From the NCBI GenBank assembly GCA_043813895.1, contig JBDRKQ010000102.1:1-64000 (forward strand): a DNA stretch of 64,000 nucleotides, written 5' to 3'. Both the position numbers and the translations under genes were made by a program. The stretch is from CAZTAR01 sp043813895. GTDB taxonomy: Bacteria > Planctomycetota > Phycisphaerae > UBA1845 > UTPLA1. The notes beneath the pieces are model-generated. The model was not told the DNA's origin and did not search any database. It saw nothing but the letters and a program-made list of their open reading frames with translations. This document shows positions 15,940 to 25,488 of this stretch, piece after piece. Each line of letters opens with the position of its first letter. Within the stretch, counting starts at the first letter, position 1.

Positions 15940-17415
15940 TCAGTGGGCGACCACGGTTCCCTGGAGCGTGTAAGGCGTGGCTGCGGTTATGCGGACCCGG
16001 ACGAAGCGTCCGATCATCTCCGGCTTGCCGTCGAGGACGACGATCTGATCGCCACGCGTCCGCCCCACGAGTTGGCCGCTGAACGGGCCGGATGGGGCTC
16101 GGCCGTTTTCGTCCTGTCCAACCGTGCCGAGTTCTTTCAGTGCGGCTTTGCTGCGACCTTCGACGAGGACCTCGACCGTTTGCCCGAACATCGCACGGTG
16201 GTTGTCCATGCTGATCTCGGCCTGGAGCGAGAGCATCTCACTGTTCCGGCGGCGTTTCACCTCCTCCGGCACGTCGTCTTGCAAACGTGCGACGGCTTTC
16301 GTACCGGGCCGAGGTGAGTACTTGAAGACGAAGCAGTTCTTGTATCTGGCAAGCCGCAGGAGGTCGAGGCTCCGCTGAAAGTCGTCCTCGGTCTCACCGC
16401 AGAACCCGACGATCATGTCACCGGCGAGGGAGATGTCCGGCATGACGGACCTGGCTCGTTCGATCAACGCCTGGTAGTCCTCGACGGTGTAGCCGCGATT
16501 CATGCGTTTGAGGACGGTGTTGCTGCCACTCTGGGCGGGAAGGTGCAGATAGTTACAGATCCTCGGGCTTTCGGCCATGACCTGGAGCGTCCGATCGGTG
16601 AAATCGCGCGGGTAGCTCGTGACGAACCGGAGTCTGGGCAGTCGCGGCACCTCGTCATGCACGCGGCGCAGCAGCCGGGCGAAGGTCGTGCCATCGCAGT
16701 CGCGATCGTCCTTGTAATGGTAGTGATTGACAGTCTGGCCGAGGAGTGTCACCTCCACGACACCGGCATCCGCGAGACGCCGGACCTCGGCGACGATCCG
16801 ATCAGGGTGGCGATGCACCTCGGGTCCGCGAGTGTAAGGGACGACGCAGAACGCGCAGTACTTGTTGCAGCCCCGGGTGATGCGAACGTAGGCCTGGCGG
16901 CGGCCGAAGATCTTGGGCGTGGCGACGTGGTCGGACAGGTTAAACGCGCGGCTCGAATCGAAAGATTCGAGGTCGGCGTGGTGCGGTTCGTGCGCGGGGT
17001 CGGAGGAGCGATCCCGTAATCCGCCGGAGAGCGCGACGGCGGGCCGGCGTCCCGATTCGGCGTCTTCAACCAGTGCGGTGAGCCGATGCAATTCGTTCGG
17101 GCCGCAGAGGATGTCCACGTGCGGCGTCCTGGCGAGAAGCCCGTCAGCGTCCCGCTCCGCCATGCAGCCGATGACGGCGACGATTTGCTCGGGGTTTCGG
17201 TCGGGCTCGCCCTTGAGCTGCCCCAGGCGGGAGTAGACTTTTTCTTCCGCATGTTGGCGAACGGAGCATGTGTTGAGAACGACGAGAGAGGCGCCCATCA
17301 TGTCGTCCGTTTGTTTGAATCCGCGGGCAGCCAATTCGCCGAAGACAAGCTCGCTGTCCAGGGCGTTCATCTGGCAGCCCAGCGTTTCAATGTAGATCGT
17401 CTTCGATGACGGCAT
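15940..17415 (-). CDS. miaB: tRNA-2-methylthio-N6-dimethylallyladenosine synthase
   Basis: 491-residue radical SAM methylthiotransferase that modifies A37 of tRNAs reading UNN codons. The N-terminal UPF0004 domain has the second-cluster cysteines (LGCQMNALDSE, NTCSVRQHAEEK, IGCMAERD). The radical SAM motif is RGCNKYCAFCVVPYTRGPE, CxxxCxxC. The C-terminal TRAM domain covers GQLVGRTRGDQIVVL to the end. The start is at MPSSKTIYIETLGC; a longer in-frame start exists at 17457 but the added residues are not conserved. Confidence 0.93.
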   Translation of the reverse strand: MPSSKTIYIETLGCQMNALDSELVFGELAARGFKQTDDMMGASLVVLNTCSVRQHAEEKVYSRLGQLKGEPDRNPEQIVAVIGCMAERDADGLLARTPHVDILCGPNELHRLTALVEDAESGRRPAVALSGGLRDRSSDPAHEPHHADLESFDSSRAFNLSDHVATPKIFGRRQAYVRITRGCNKYCAFCVVPYTRGPEVHRHPDRIVAEVRRLADAGVVEVTLLGQTVNHYHYKDDRDCDGTTFARLLRRVHDEVPRLPRLRFVTSYPRDFTDRTLQVMAESPRICNYLHLPAQSGSNTVLKRMNRGYTVEDYQALIERARSVMPDISLAGDMIVGFCGETEDDFQRSLDLLRLARYKNCFVFKYSPRPGTKAVARLQDDVPEEVKRRRNSEMLSLQAEISMDNHRAMFGQTVEVLVEGRSKAALKELGTVGQDENGRAPSGPFSGQLVGRTRGDQIVVLDGKPEMIGRFVRVRITAATPYTLQGTVVAH

Positions 17416-17563
17416 GTTCCGTTCGCCCACCGGTTGGCGTGTGCCCCACCACATCACGGGAAATCGTAGTCATTCAGATGGAGTCGGGCAAATCCGGCGT
17501 TGCACGCCGGTAGGGGTGGCGGCTACAGTAGACCACGAGACTGTGTGAGAGGACCGGTGGCTG

Positions 17564-18079
17564 ATGCGCGAACGTCTGTTTCAAATGCAGGTACGTGTGC
17601 CCGCGGCGTTGTTGTGCGCAGCGGCGATCTTGTCGTACGGCTGCCGGGAGGTTCGACACGACTTCCGCGAGATGCCGGAGGAATGCGAAGAGCTTGCGAT
17701 CCTGCGGCAAGTTCACGGGACCCACTGCCACGAGACGCGACCGATGCAACTCGTGATCCGGGACGCGGCGGCGCTGGCGCAGGCGCCGATCGTGGATGTC
17801 GAGGTTGATTTCTCGCGGGAGATGCTGCTGATCGTCACGCTGGGCCGCGTGTATTCGGATCAGTACGCGGTCCGGATCGATCGCGTCTGGCGTAGCGGCC
17901 CACGGCTGGAAGTCGCGACGACGATCCAGACTCCGGCGCCTGGCGCGCCGACGAGAATGGCAAGCCCCTATTGCATCGCGGTCGTGCCCCGCTGCGCCCT
18001 GAACGTCGCCGGCTTCGACGCGTCGCCGCCGACTCGAATTCGCAGTTGGCAACAAAGCCCTCGGCCGGATCGGTGGTAG
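17564..18079 (+). CDS. Lipoprotein with PrcB C-terminal-like domain
   Basis: 171 residues. The signal peptide ends in a lipobox (AAAILSYGC), giving a lipid-anchored protein after cleavage before Cys27. Residues about 75-145 resemble the PrcB_C domain: VDFSREMLLIVTLGRVYSDQ, then VRIDRVWRSGPRLEV and SPYCIAVVPR. In Treponema that domain belongs to the PrcB partner of the PrtP protease, but most members are uncharacterised. The C-terminus is Pro/Arg-rich. Confidence 0.65.
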   Translation: MRERLFQMQVRVPAALLCAAAILSYGCREVRHDFREMPEECEELAILRQVHGTHCHETRPMQLVIRDAAALAQAPIVDVEVDFSREMLLIVTLGRVYSDQYAVRIDRVWRSGPRLEVATTIQTPAPGAPTRMASPYCIAVVPRCALNVAGFDASPPTRIRSWQQSPRPDRW

Positions 18080-18461
18080 GGATCGTTGTAGCGGCAGCTA
18101 TGACTTGCCCGCGGTCGGCGCGTGCCACGGCCGATAAAAGACTGTTTCTTGTGTAGCGAATCACCCTCCCACCCATCACATTCGGTCGGTCCCTGGGGCT
18201 GCTCGCCACCGGCTGGATCCTGCCGGCCCCACCTGTGCGTTGTTCCGAATCGGCACCGTGTGACGACCGCGTCCCGATCGCAGCCTCGGGAACCCATGGC
18301 AGAACAAACAGCCGGAAAGAAGGCTACGTCCCGAACTTCTCTAGCGGGAGTTGAAATCACAGGAAGAAAGGTTATACTAGACCGTCTGAACTGGAGGGAA
18401 CTTTCAACCACTTAGAAAAGCAACAGCCGGCCGCTGCACCGCGCCGGGAGGACGTTCAACT
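18080..18461. other. Long leader region upstream of the bactofilin gene
   Basis: 382 bp. It contains the sigma-70-type promoter at 18351-18378. A 39-codon open frame (18297-18415, starting MAEQTAGKKATSRTSLAG) overlaps that promoter and has only a weak ribosome binding site, so I do not call it a gene. A GC-rich hairpin CCGGCTGGATCCTGCCGG lies at about 18210-18228. Confidence 0.45.
18351..18378 (+). promoter_or_regulatory. Predicted sigma-70-type promoter for the bactofilin gene
   Basis: TTGAAA (18351-18356) and TATACT (18373-18378) with a 16-bp spacer. The predicted start near 18385 gives a leader of about 75 bases, with GGGAGGA in front of the ATG at 18462. One of the best promoter matches in the window. 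Confidence 0.6.
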
Positions 18462-18959
18462 ATGAGCGACGTAAATGGCGAATTTCCAACGGTCATCGGC
18501 GCTGACGCGAAATTCAAGGGGGAACTTTCGTTCGAGAAGGGTGTCCGGATCGAAGGCTTCTTCGACGGCCAGATTGTCTCCAAGGGCATGTTACACGTCG
18601 CGGAAGGGGCGACCGTAACGGCGAATGTCGAAGCGGCCAACGTCCGCGTGGAGGGCCAGTGCAAGGGCAATCTCGTCGTCTCGGAGAAGCTCCACTTGCT
18701 GGCGACCGCCAAGATGGAGGGTGACCTGCGAGCCAACCGTCTGGAGATCGCCGACGGCGCCATCTTCGTTGGGAACGTCATCGTGGGACAGCACGCGGGG
18801 GAAGCCTCGGGGCGTCGACCGGCCACCCCGAGCGACGGCACACTGACGCCGGGTCCCAAGCCGGCCATTCAGCAATCCGGCAAGCCCAACCCGACACAAC
18901 CCCCCGAAGGCCAACGGTCGCGCCCGCAGGAGATCCGGATCGGCCCGAATCCTTCGTAG
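18462..18959 (+). CDS. Bactofilin (polymer-forming cytoskeletal protein)
   Basis: 165 residues. Residues about 10-110 form the bactofilin right-handed beta-helix, with repeating short strands: TVIGADAKFKGELSFEKGV, RIEGFFDGQIVSKGMLHVA, ATVTANVEAANVRVEGQC, GNLVVSEKLHLLATAKMEG. The Pro-rich C-terminal tail is typical. Bactofilins assemble nucleotide-independent filaments that position envelope or motility machinery. It lies tail to tail with the HDOD gene that ends the pilus cluster. Confidence 0.9.
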   Translation: MSDVNGEFPTVIGADAKFKGELSFEKGVRIEGFFDGQIVSKGMLHVAEGATVTANVEAANVRVEGQCKGNLVVSEKLHLLATAKMEGDLRANRLEIADGAIFVGNVIVGQHAGEASGRRPATPSDGTLTPGPKPAIQQSGKPNPTQPPEGQRSRPQEIRIGPNPS

Positions 18960-19032
18960 CGATTCGTCAGACTCATTCTCTCGATGCACAGGGATGCCAA
19001 AGTCGCACTCGGCTCCGGTGAGTGCCGCGTGG

Positions 19033-20007
19033 CTACTGAAATGACTCCCGCGACATCGGGCGAAATGACATCGCCTGGGCCGTGTCCGGCAAATCGTTCA
19101 CCAGTTGCTCGAAGTTGCTCCGCATGTGATCGACGGACCCGATCTCGACCGCCAGCGAATCGGCGGTCGTCTGGATATGCTGCACCAGCGTTTCAAGTAA
19201 CTGTGAGACCACCTCGTCGGGCTCGGGTGCGACCGACTCGATGTGGGCAAAGAGCATCGCGACCGAATCCATGTCCGACCCATCGAGTGCGATCGCGGAC
19301 AGGGTCGTTGCCGCAGCCACCATCCGCGAGAACCGGGCAAGCTCCGCCTCGGCCGGCGCCAACGGATCGTGATGATGAAGTCGGACGGCATCGATGATGC
19401 TCTGCTCGATTCCCCAGTCGGAGAGCACGGCCGCACCAATCTCCGCGTGCGTCACCCCGAGCAGAGCCGTCTCGGCGTGAGTGAATTCGCGTGAGAAGGT
19501 CTGTGGCACACGCTCGAACACGCGACGGTAGGCGTCGGGCGAACCGAACGCCAGGAGACCGATCCCGATGTCGCAAAGCAGTCCCGCCGTGCCGGCGTCT
19601 TCGGCAGCGCCTGGGAGAAACCGTTGCGCGAGGTCCTTGGCTGCGACGCTCGTAGCGAGAGCTCCTTTCCAATAGCGATGAGAATCGAAGTTCGGCGGAC
19701 GGGCGGAAGCGAGACCGTTCACCACGTGTTGATTGATGACGGCCGAGCGAACGCGTTTGAGGCCCAGCCTCGTACAGGCGTCGGCCACGGAGGAGGTCGT
19801 CGTGCTGAATCCGTACAGCGCACTGTTCGCCTGCCGCAACAACTGGGCGGTCAATCCGCCGTCACGGCTGATGATCCGGGCAACGGCTTTCACCTCGCAA
19901 TCCGGATCCCGCGTGAGTTCGAGAACCTGGAAGACGGCGTGTGAAGGAGCGGGGATCTTCGGGTCTCGGCGAATCCGTTCGATGAGTTCTTTTGCGGACA
20001 TCATCAT
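19033..20007 (-). CDS. HDOD-domain signalling protein
   Basis: About 324 residues. The HDOD domain (a non-catalytic HD-like fold) spans roughly residues 10-210: KIPAPSHAVFQVLELTRDP, ISRDGGLTAQLLRQANSALYG, LGLKRVRSAVINQHV, GLLCDIGIGLLA, HAEIGAAVLSDWGI and the final VRLHHHDP. The C-terminal 110 residues are helical and unassigned. Such proteins often act in motility and cyclic-nucleotide signalling. It is the last gene of the pilus cluster, downstream of the TPR lipoprotein. Three consecutive ATGs (20007, 20004, 20001) could serve as start. Confidence 0.8.
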   Translation of the reverse strand: MMMSAKELIERIRRDPKIPAPSHAVFQVLELTRDPDCEVKAVARIISRDGGLTAQLLRQANSALYGFSTTTSSVADACTRLGLKRVRSAVINQHVVNGLASARPPNFDSHRYWKGALATSVAAKDLAQRFLPGAAEDAGTAGLLCDIGIGLLAFGSPDAYRRVFERVPQTFSREFTHAETALLGVTHAEIGAAVLSDWGIEQSIIDAVRLHHHDPLAPAEAELARFSRMVAAATTLSAIALDGSDMDSVAMLFAHIESVAPEPDEVVSQLLETLVQHIQTTADSLAVEIGSVDHMRSNFEQLVNDLPDTAQAMSFRPMSRESFQ

Positions 20008-20058
20008 GGCCCTGAAGCGCCGCGTGCCGACAGCGCGGGCGACCGTCGATGCCGGCAA

Positions 20059-20607
20059 TCAGTCGATGGCTTCCGTCATGGCGAGGAAGTCCTTAACTTT
20101 TGGCTGGTCGGCGTTCAGCTTCAGAGCGTGTTGCCACGCCTCCCTCGCCATCTTCCGCCATATGGGACTTCTATCACGGTAGTACACCTTGATGAAAGCC
20201 GTACCCAGGTTGGCGTAGCAATCCGAATCGTCGGGGCGGACTTTGAGGATTCGGCGGTAGATGCCGACCGCCCGGAGCGGATCGCCGGTCGCATCATAAC
20301 AGGCGCCAAGATTGAACAGCGCGTCCGTCGAGGTCGGTTCCAGCGCGACGGCCTGCTCGAACGCGCGCAAGGCATACGCATACTGCTGCTGCTCGGCCAG
20401 CTCAAGACCTTCCGCGTAGAGCGAGGAGAAACGTCGCTGCCGCTCGGCCGGCGTCATGGCCGGCGTGTCGTCCCGGGGAGCCTCGACCAGACCGGGTTGC
20501 CGGGTGTCGCGGCTCCGGCTCGAAAGACCGTTACACGCGGCACCGGCGATCAGGCAAGTCGCCGCGGCGAGTACCATCAGACGGGCCATTGGATCATTCA
20601 TTCGCAT
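20059..20607 (-). CDS. TPR lipoprotein, PilF/TadD-like
   Basis: 182 residues with a lipobox (CLIAGAAC), so membrane-anchored. Two to three TPR units follow: AEGLELAEQQQYAYALRAFEQAV, ALFNLGACYDATGDPLRAVGIY and CYANLGTAFIKVYYR. Small TPR lipoproteins of this type act as pilotins for the secretin (PilF/PilW) in type IV pilus systems. Its position straight after the secretin gene supports that role. The family assignment beyond TPR is inference. Confidence 0.75.
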   Translation of the reverse strand: MRMNDPMARLMVLAAATCLIAGAACNGLSSRSRDTRQPGLVEAPRDDTPAMTPAERQRRFSSLYAEGLELAEQQQYAYALRAFEQAVALEPTSTDALFNLGACYDATGDPLRAVGIYRRILKVRPDDSDCYANLGTAFIKVYYRDRSPIWRKMAREAWQHALKLNADQPKVKDFLAMTEAID

Positions 20608-20697
20608 TGGATTGGTTCGTTATATCCGTAGAAACGTCGTAATCACGTTCCGAGCCGTCTTCGGAACCGTCGCCAATAGCCCCGCCGACCGGCCGTG

Positions 20698-22629
20698 TCA
20701 CGGGGTAGTTTCGGACTCTCGCAAGGACAGCCCGCGTTCGGCGTTTGCGGGCCGGGTGTTGTCTTCCGAATCGAGAGGCAACGCGGCCACTTCCGAGGCG
20801 GCCTCATCCTTGCCGGCCACAGCCTCTTCCACCACTTCCTCGCCGACCTCCTTGTCGCTGTCCTCATCATCGGCTGTCTCGTCGTCGAGATCGAAGAACT
20901 CGGGGTCAAAGGGGTCGCCGAACATCGGCTTGGGCGGCTCGTATTCGGTGGGGATCTCGAAGTGCAGCGGCACGTCCTGCAGGCGTTCCTCATGCTTGAA
21001 GTGGGGCCTGTATCTGCTGAAGACTTTCTGATCGCGCTCGCTGATTTCAGCCGCCCGCCCGACGTGAGCAGTGATGAAGACCAGGAGATCGACACGGTGG
21101 GATTGCGGGTTTTCCTGTCTGAAGAGGACATTGAGGACGGGCACGTCGCCCAGACCGGGCAGCTTGTTGATGGTTCTGGCCTTGCGATCGCTGATGAGGC
21201 CGCCGAGCACGATCGTCTGGCCGTCGTGCATGAGGGCGCGTGTGCTTATTTCGCGCGTGAGGATCCGGCGGACTCGAAGGCCCGTAGTGCCGATCACGTC
21301 ATCACCCAGGGCGCTCGTGACCGGATGGACGAAGATGCTGATTCTGCCATCGGACATGATTGTGGGCGTGACTTCAAGTTGAATCCCGACGGGGATATAG
21401 GTGTCGAAGGCTTCCGTCAGCGTGCCCTGGTCCGTGATATTGGCTTCGAAGATCGGGTAGCGTTCGCCGACAAGAATGCTCGCGCTGTGGTTGTTAAAAA
21501 CCAGGAGCCTCGGGTTGGCGAGCAGTCGCATCGAGGCGTCTGATTGATGAACCCGCAGCATGGCGGTGAAACGCGTGAAGTCGATGGTACCGAGGGCAAG
21601 GCTGGCGGAGGTGTTGATCGTGCCGTCCGGTGAGTGGCGGATCTGGTTGCCCGGTGCGAAGCCGCCGCGCCAGTTGAGCGGCATCTCATGGTTGAGCAAC
21701 GGCCCGTTTGCCAGCACGTTCATATCCCAGTCGATTCCGAGCTGCCGCTCGAGATCGGTGGACATCTCGACGATCCTGGCCTCGATGAGCACTTGGGGCG
21801 GCACACGATCGAGATCGGCGATCAAATCGGCGATGTTCTTCAGGCTCTCCGCCGTGTCAGTCACCACAAGGGTGCGTGAGTTTCTCGGCGGTTGGGCTGA
21901 GTCGATTCCGCCTGCGTTCGCGGTCGTACTTGTCATACCCGCCGCTGTCGACGCGGCTGAATCCTCGATGTCTCCGCTCAGGCTGTTCAGGTTTGCGCCC
22001 ACGTAGCGGCCTTCGCTATTCTCGTTGAGGACTTTCATGCGTCCGTAGGACGAGACGGCAAACTCGAGGGAATCTCTGACCTTCTCGGCATCCTGCCACT
22101 GAAGCCTGAACACGCAGGTCAACAGGGCCGGCGCGACAGGTTCGCCCCCCCCTTCTCTTGTTTCCGGCGGTCTGGAAACCGTGATGATGCCGTCTTCGAC
22201 GGCGTAAGCAAAACCGTTGGGCACGGCGATTGCGCGGAGAGCCGTCTCGACCGGCACATGCTCGAGATGGAGCGAGACTTCGCCTTCCACATTCGGGCCG
22301 ATGATGAGGTTGAGGCCGCCCTGCTCGGCGACAAGTCGCAACGCGTCGGTGATATCCGTTCTGGCGGTCTGGATTGTGATGAGCTTCCGGTCTGTTGCGT
22401 CTTGTTCGTCCAGCTTAGGTGCCGCCACGGAACGTTCGGCATCGGGTTTGCCGGCCATCGCCATCCGCTGGAGGACCGCGCCGATGGTGCCCTTGGCGGC
22501 CTGCATCGCGGATGTTCCCCGCTCGCTCTTCGGAGCTGATTCCTGATCGTACTCATCGGCAACAAGGCCCGGCGCCGCCCAGAGGATCAGCACGAGTGTG
22601 GAGCATATCGTCTTCTGCCACCCGATCAT
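20698..22629 (-). CDS. Secretin, PilQ/GspD-like outer-membrane channel
   Basis: 643 residues with a signal peptide (to about residue 24). Order: an STN/N0-like domain (about 80-157, ITIQTARTDITDALRLVAEQ), an N1/N3-type domain with TLVVTDTAESLKNIADLIAD, then the secretin barrel (about 290-530) with VPPQVLIEARIVEMS, LLANPRLLVFNN, VGIQLEVTPTI and DGQTIVLGGLI. The last 80 residues are strongly acidic (DLDDETADDEDSDKEVGEE), which is unusual. It overlaps the PilP-like gene by four bases. Forms the gated pore for pilus or substrate passage. Confidence 0.92.
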   Translation of the reverse strand: MIGWQKTICSTLVLILWAAPGLVADEYDQESAPKSERGTSAMQAAKGTIGAVLQRMAMAGKPDAERSVAAPKLDEQDATDRKLITIQTARTDITDALRLVAEQGGLNLIIGPNVEGEVSLHLEHVPVETALRAIAVPNGFAYAVEDGIITVSRPPETREGGGEPVAPALLTCVFRLQWQDAEKVRDSLEFAVSSYGRMKVLNENSEGRYVGANLNSLSGDIEDSAASTAAGMTSTTANAGGIDSAQPPRNSRTLVVTDTAESLKNIADLIADLDRVPPQVLIEARIVEMSTDLERQLGIDWDMNVLANGPLLNHEMPLNWRGGFAPGNQIRHSPDGTINTSASLALGTIDFTRFTAMLRVHQSDASMRLLANPRLLVFNNHSASILVGERYPIFEANITDQGTLTEAFDTYIPVGIQLEVTPTIMSDGRISIFVHPVTSALGDDVIGTTGLRVRRILTREISTRALMHDGQTIVLGGLISDRKARTINKLPGLGDVPVLNVLFRQENPQSHRVDLLVFITAHVGRAAEISERDQKVFSRYRPHFKHEERLQDVPLHFEIPTEYEPPKPMFGDPFDPEFFDLDDETADDEDSDKEVGEEVVEEAVAGKDEAASEVAALPLDSEDNTRPANAERGLSLRESETTP

Positions 22630-23174
22630 TGGTCACCCCCCCGTGAACGGATCACTGCTTCTTCCGACCCCAGTTGATACGTGAACATCCAGGACCCGGA
22701 GGCGAACGTGATTGACTGTTTCGTGATCTCTGCCACGGTGAAATCCCCGTCAACTGTGTCCCCGACTCGAAGGATGTTGTCGCCGACGATTGCGAGCCAC
22801 TGCTCTCCGCTCTTCGAGGCGCCGGTGAATCGAATCGCAGGCGGCGAAGGCCGCCCATGCCGGACCTCCACCGTCTTCTCAGGCTCGTCGGCGGCGTCCA
22901 ACACCTGCGCGGCCCACGGCTTGTCGGCAAATGGACTCAGCCCCCAGGGACCGTCCGCCACTTGCATCTGCGCTGTCCATCTCTCTGCCAAGCGGTTCTC
23001 CGCAATGCACGCCGCCTGCGACTGCAGACCGGCGGTTTCCTCTCCGGCAACCACGGCCGTCTCCGCCTGGGCTGATTTCGGCAGGTACTTTGCAATCACG
23101 ACGTAGACTCGCCATACGAGCACGACGCTCGCGACGGAAAGCACCACGAAGATCTTCTTCTTTCGTGAATCCAT
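22626..23174 (-). CDS. PilP/GspC-like inner-membrane assembly protein
   Basis: 182 residues. A single N-terminal transmembrane helix (KIFVVLSVASVVLVWRVYVVI) leads to a periplasmic region. The C-terminal 70 residues form a small beta domain of the GspC HR/PilP kind: AIRFTGASKSGEQWLAIVGD, ILRVGDTVDGDFTVAEIT, ITFASGSWMFTYQLG. This domain docks to the N0 domain of the secretin encoded next. Its start codon overlaps the stop of the PilO-like gene (TAATG). Confidence 0.75.
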   Translation of the reverse strand: MDSRKKKIFVVLSVASVVLVWRVYVVIAKYLPKSAQAETAVVAGEETAGLQSQAACIAENRLAERWTAQMQVADGPWGLSPFADKPWAAQVLDAADEPEKTVEVRHGRPSPPAIRFTGASKSGEQWLAIVGDNILRVGDTVDGDFTVAEITKQSITFASGSWMFTYQLGSEEAVIRSRGGDQ

Positions 23175-23767
23175 TAGGGGGCGCCGTTCTCCTGCTGCTT
23201 CGTGTCGGCCGGCTGGAATGCTTCCACGACGATGTCCGCCGTCAAGGCCGCCTCGCTGCCGGCCGACTCACCACCCGCGCGCCGAGCGACCCGGAATTCT
23301 CTCACCCGAGCCGGAATACGCTGTTGTTCGCAGAGTTCCATGTACTCGGCGATTTGCCTGTATGAGCCGTGCACCATGATCCTGTAACGTGGATACTCGG
23401 GCTTGTTCTGCCCCCCCGCTCTGGGGCCCGTTACTCTGGTCGGCTGGATCTCGCGAACATCGAGACCGACGGTGCGCGCGGCCTCGGTCAGCTCCGGCAC
23501 AATGAGACCGGGCTTCAGGGCTTCCAGCATGCGATGTTCCAGATCCTTGCGGCGGGCCTTGAGTTGCTCGATCTGGTCGGGGGAGATTGCGGTCTTCTGA
23601 ACCTGGTCGGCGGTGCTGCCCAGAGTCCACGCGAGTTCGCGTGCTTCGCGGATTTCGCCAGCGGCGCTCGCCGTCTTCGTCACCGCATAACCGGCGGCAA
23701 CGAGCACCGCCGCGATTGAGACCGCGGCCGGTAGCCATTCACGAAGATGTCTGGCTGTCTGCGTCAC
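23174..23767 (-). CDS. PilO/GspM-like assembly protein
   Basis: 197 residues. One N-terminal membrane helix (LPAAVSIAAVLVAAGYAV), a coiled-coil stretch (QVQKTAISPDQIEQLKARRK, then DLEHRMLEAL), and a ferredoxin-like domain: GLDVREIQPTRV, YRIMVHGSYRQIAEYMELCE. This is the PilO layout. The start is GTG, with GAGGGA seven bases before it. It aligns the inner-membrane platform together with the GspL-like protein encoded just upstream. Confidence 0.85.
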   Translation of the reverse strand: MTQTARHLREWLPAAVSIAAVLVAAGYAVTKTASAAGEIREARELAWTLGSTADQVQKTAISPDQIEQLKARRKDLEHRMLEALKPGLIVPELTEAARTVGLDVREIQPTRVTGPRAGGQNKPEYPRYRIMVHGSYRQIAEYMELCEQQRIPARVREFRVARRAGGESAGSEAALTADIVVEAFQPADTKQQENGAP

Positions 23768-23770
23768 GCG

Positions 23771-25438
23771 CTAGTCCCTCAACGCCAAGCCGGGATAGGC
23801 AAGGCTCAATTCCACCGAAAGCGTGCCTGTCGCCCCGGCTAGTTTCTGATTAGGTTTGCGATTGGCCTCCAACAACTGCACGCGGCTGATGAACGAACTC
23901 TCGTCGAGCCGCAACAGCGTGTTCTCGACGGCTTGGTCGAAGTCCTGCCCGTCCGGGCCGGGAACGACGGCGGCCTCCACCGTCACAATCAAGCCTCCCT
24001 CGGTGGCCTTGCCGGCACAATCGATGACCTGCAACTCCTCGGGCATCAGCATGGAGAGTTCCTTGAACAGGCCGACCCAGTGAGGCGTCGCGTTCGAGAA
24101 CTCGTCGAACTGCTGCTGGAGCTTGGCAATTGCTTGCTGTTCGGCGGTCCACTTCTGGTTCGCATCCACGATCCGCTGCCCGTTGGAGAGCTGGCTCTTC
24201 CGCGAGCTGAGGCCGGGCAAGAGTCTCGCTCCGACATCCCCGAACATGACGGCCAGTCCGAGGATTGCGGCGGCCACAAACGGCCCGCACCATGCAATCG
24301 AGCGGCGGATGCGCCGATTCCGCCTTTGCTTGCGAAGCTCCGGTGGAATCAAGTCCGGCAGCGTTTCTCGATGTCGGGCGGCGCCGACGGCGGTGGCGTA
24401 CGACTGGACTGAACAGGCCAGATCGGGTGAAGCGGCTTCGGCGACCCCCGAGAGCCAGTCGAACGCCTCGACCTTGCGAGAAAGGCGTGACGCAAGCGTC
24501 TCGGCGATGCGTGGCACGGCAGCGCCGGGGCCGACGATTCTGAGTCGCTCGATCTTGCCACTCTCGGCCGATGTCGCGGCAAAGGTCATCCACTGCGTGA
24601 GCTGCTGCGTGTACCGCTGAAGTACGGGCTCGAGCAGCGGCAGGAGCCGGTCGCCCGTGATGTTCAAGGATTCGATTCGCCGGTCGGGTTCGGGGATGCC
24701 AGCCTCGCTTCGGAGCGTGGCCGCGTCCACCTCTTCGAGCTGCACGACGTCGTCACCGACGATGATGGGGCGCATCAACGCGGTGGTGATGTCCGCGAGC
24801 GAGATGGGCAACTCGGTCGACACCCAGGGATTCCCGCCGTTCAGCACGATCAACGTGCTCGCCCGCTCGTCCAGATACAGACAGGCGTCCAGTCCCTTAT
24901 CAGCTTCGATCACATTCGTTGCCAGGGCGGCCAGCGCGGACGGCGCGGTCGAGATCGCGACGAGATTCAGCTTTGCCCGGGCGGCAAGGTCAACCGTCTT
25001 CCAGGCTCGCCCTCTTTGGATCGCAGCGACATTTACGAGTATCTGCGAATCGCCATCCTCTTTGCCGTTGCAGCGTGTGACCGAATCGACGGCGACGACC
25101 GCCTCGGCAACGTCGAAGTGCAACTGCTGACCGAGCTTCAATAGCGCGGCCTGGTGCAAGGCGGCGCCCTTGACGGGCGGCATTTTGTAGTAGTGTGCCG
25201 CCGCCTGCTCCCCCCCGGCCAGACAGATCAAATCCCGACCCGTCCAACCGCGTTGCGCGACGAAGTCCACGAACGCATCGAGGAGTGTCACGTCCTCGAG
25301 TGGATGGGAACTCCGCCCCTTGCCGGCCGCGCAGAAGGTGCAGCCGTCCGAGAGCGTCACGACGCGCTGATCGACCGCGGCGAGGACAAGCCTCAGCTCG
25401 CTGTCAGTCACCTGCAGTATTAATTGTTCCCCGGCCAT
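23771..25438 (-). CDS. GspL-like PilM-PilN fusion protein
   Basis: 555 residues. Residues about 1-355 are an actin-like PilM domain (ILQVTDSELRLVLAAVD at the start, LDACLYLDERASTLIVLNGG in the middle). A transmembrane helix (CGPFVAAAILGLAVMFGDV) follows a basic patch. The periplasmic part has a coiled coil (KWTAEQQAIAKLQQQFDEFS) and a PilN-like ferredoxin fold with LSMLMPEELQVIDC and LIVTVEAAVV. In Gram-negative pili PilM and PilN are separate; joined they give the GspL layout of type II secretion. Coupled to the PilO gene. Confidence 0.85.
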   Translation of the reverse strand: MAGEQLILQVTDSELRLVLAAVDQRVVTLSDGCTFCAAGKGRSSHPLEDVTLLDAFVDFVAQRGWTGRDLICLAGGEQAAAHYYKMPPVKGAALHQAALLKLGQQLHFDVAEAVVAVDSVTRCNGKEDGDSQILVNVAAIQRGRAWKTVDLAARAKLNLVAISTAPSALAALATNVIEADKGLDACLYLDERASTLIVLNGGNPWVSTELPISLADITTALMRPIIVGDDVVQLEEVDAATLRSEAGIPEPDRRIESLNITGDRLLPLLEPVLQRYTQQLTQWMTFAATSAESGKIERLRIVGPGAAVPRIAETLASRLSRKVEAFDWLSGVAEAASPDLACSVQSYATAVGAARHRETLPDLIPPELRKQRRNRRIRRSIAWCGPFVAAAILGLAVMFGDVGARLLPGLSSRKSQLSNGQRIVDANQKWTAEQQAIAKLQQQFDEFSNATPHWVGLFKELSMLMPEELQVIDCAGKATEGGLIVTVEAAVVPGPDGQDFDQAVENTLLRLDESSFISRVQLLEANRKPNQKLAGATGTLSVELSLAYPGLALRD

Positions 25439-25488
25439 GAGACTTCCTTGTCTCTGCTCCCTTTGTCATTCCCTTCGGTGCGCGGACC

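Noticed and set aside
18297..18415. 39-codon frame MAEQTAGKKATS... ahead of the bactofilin gene
   Set aside because: It overlaps the best promoter match in the region and has only a weak ribosome binding site. It could be a leader peptide only if a more upstream promoter is used.
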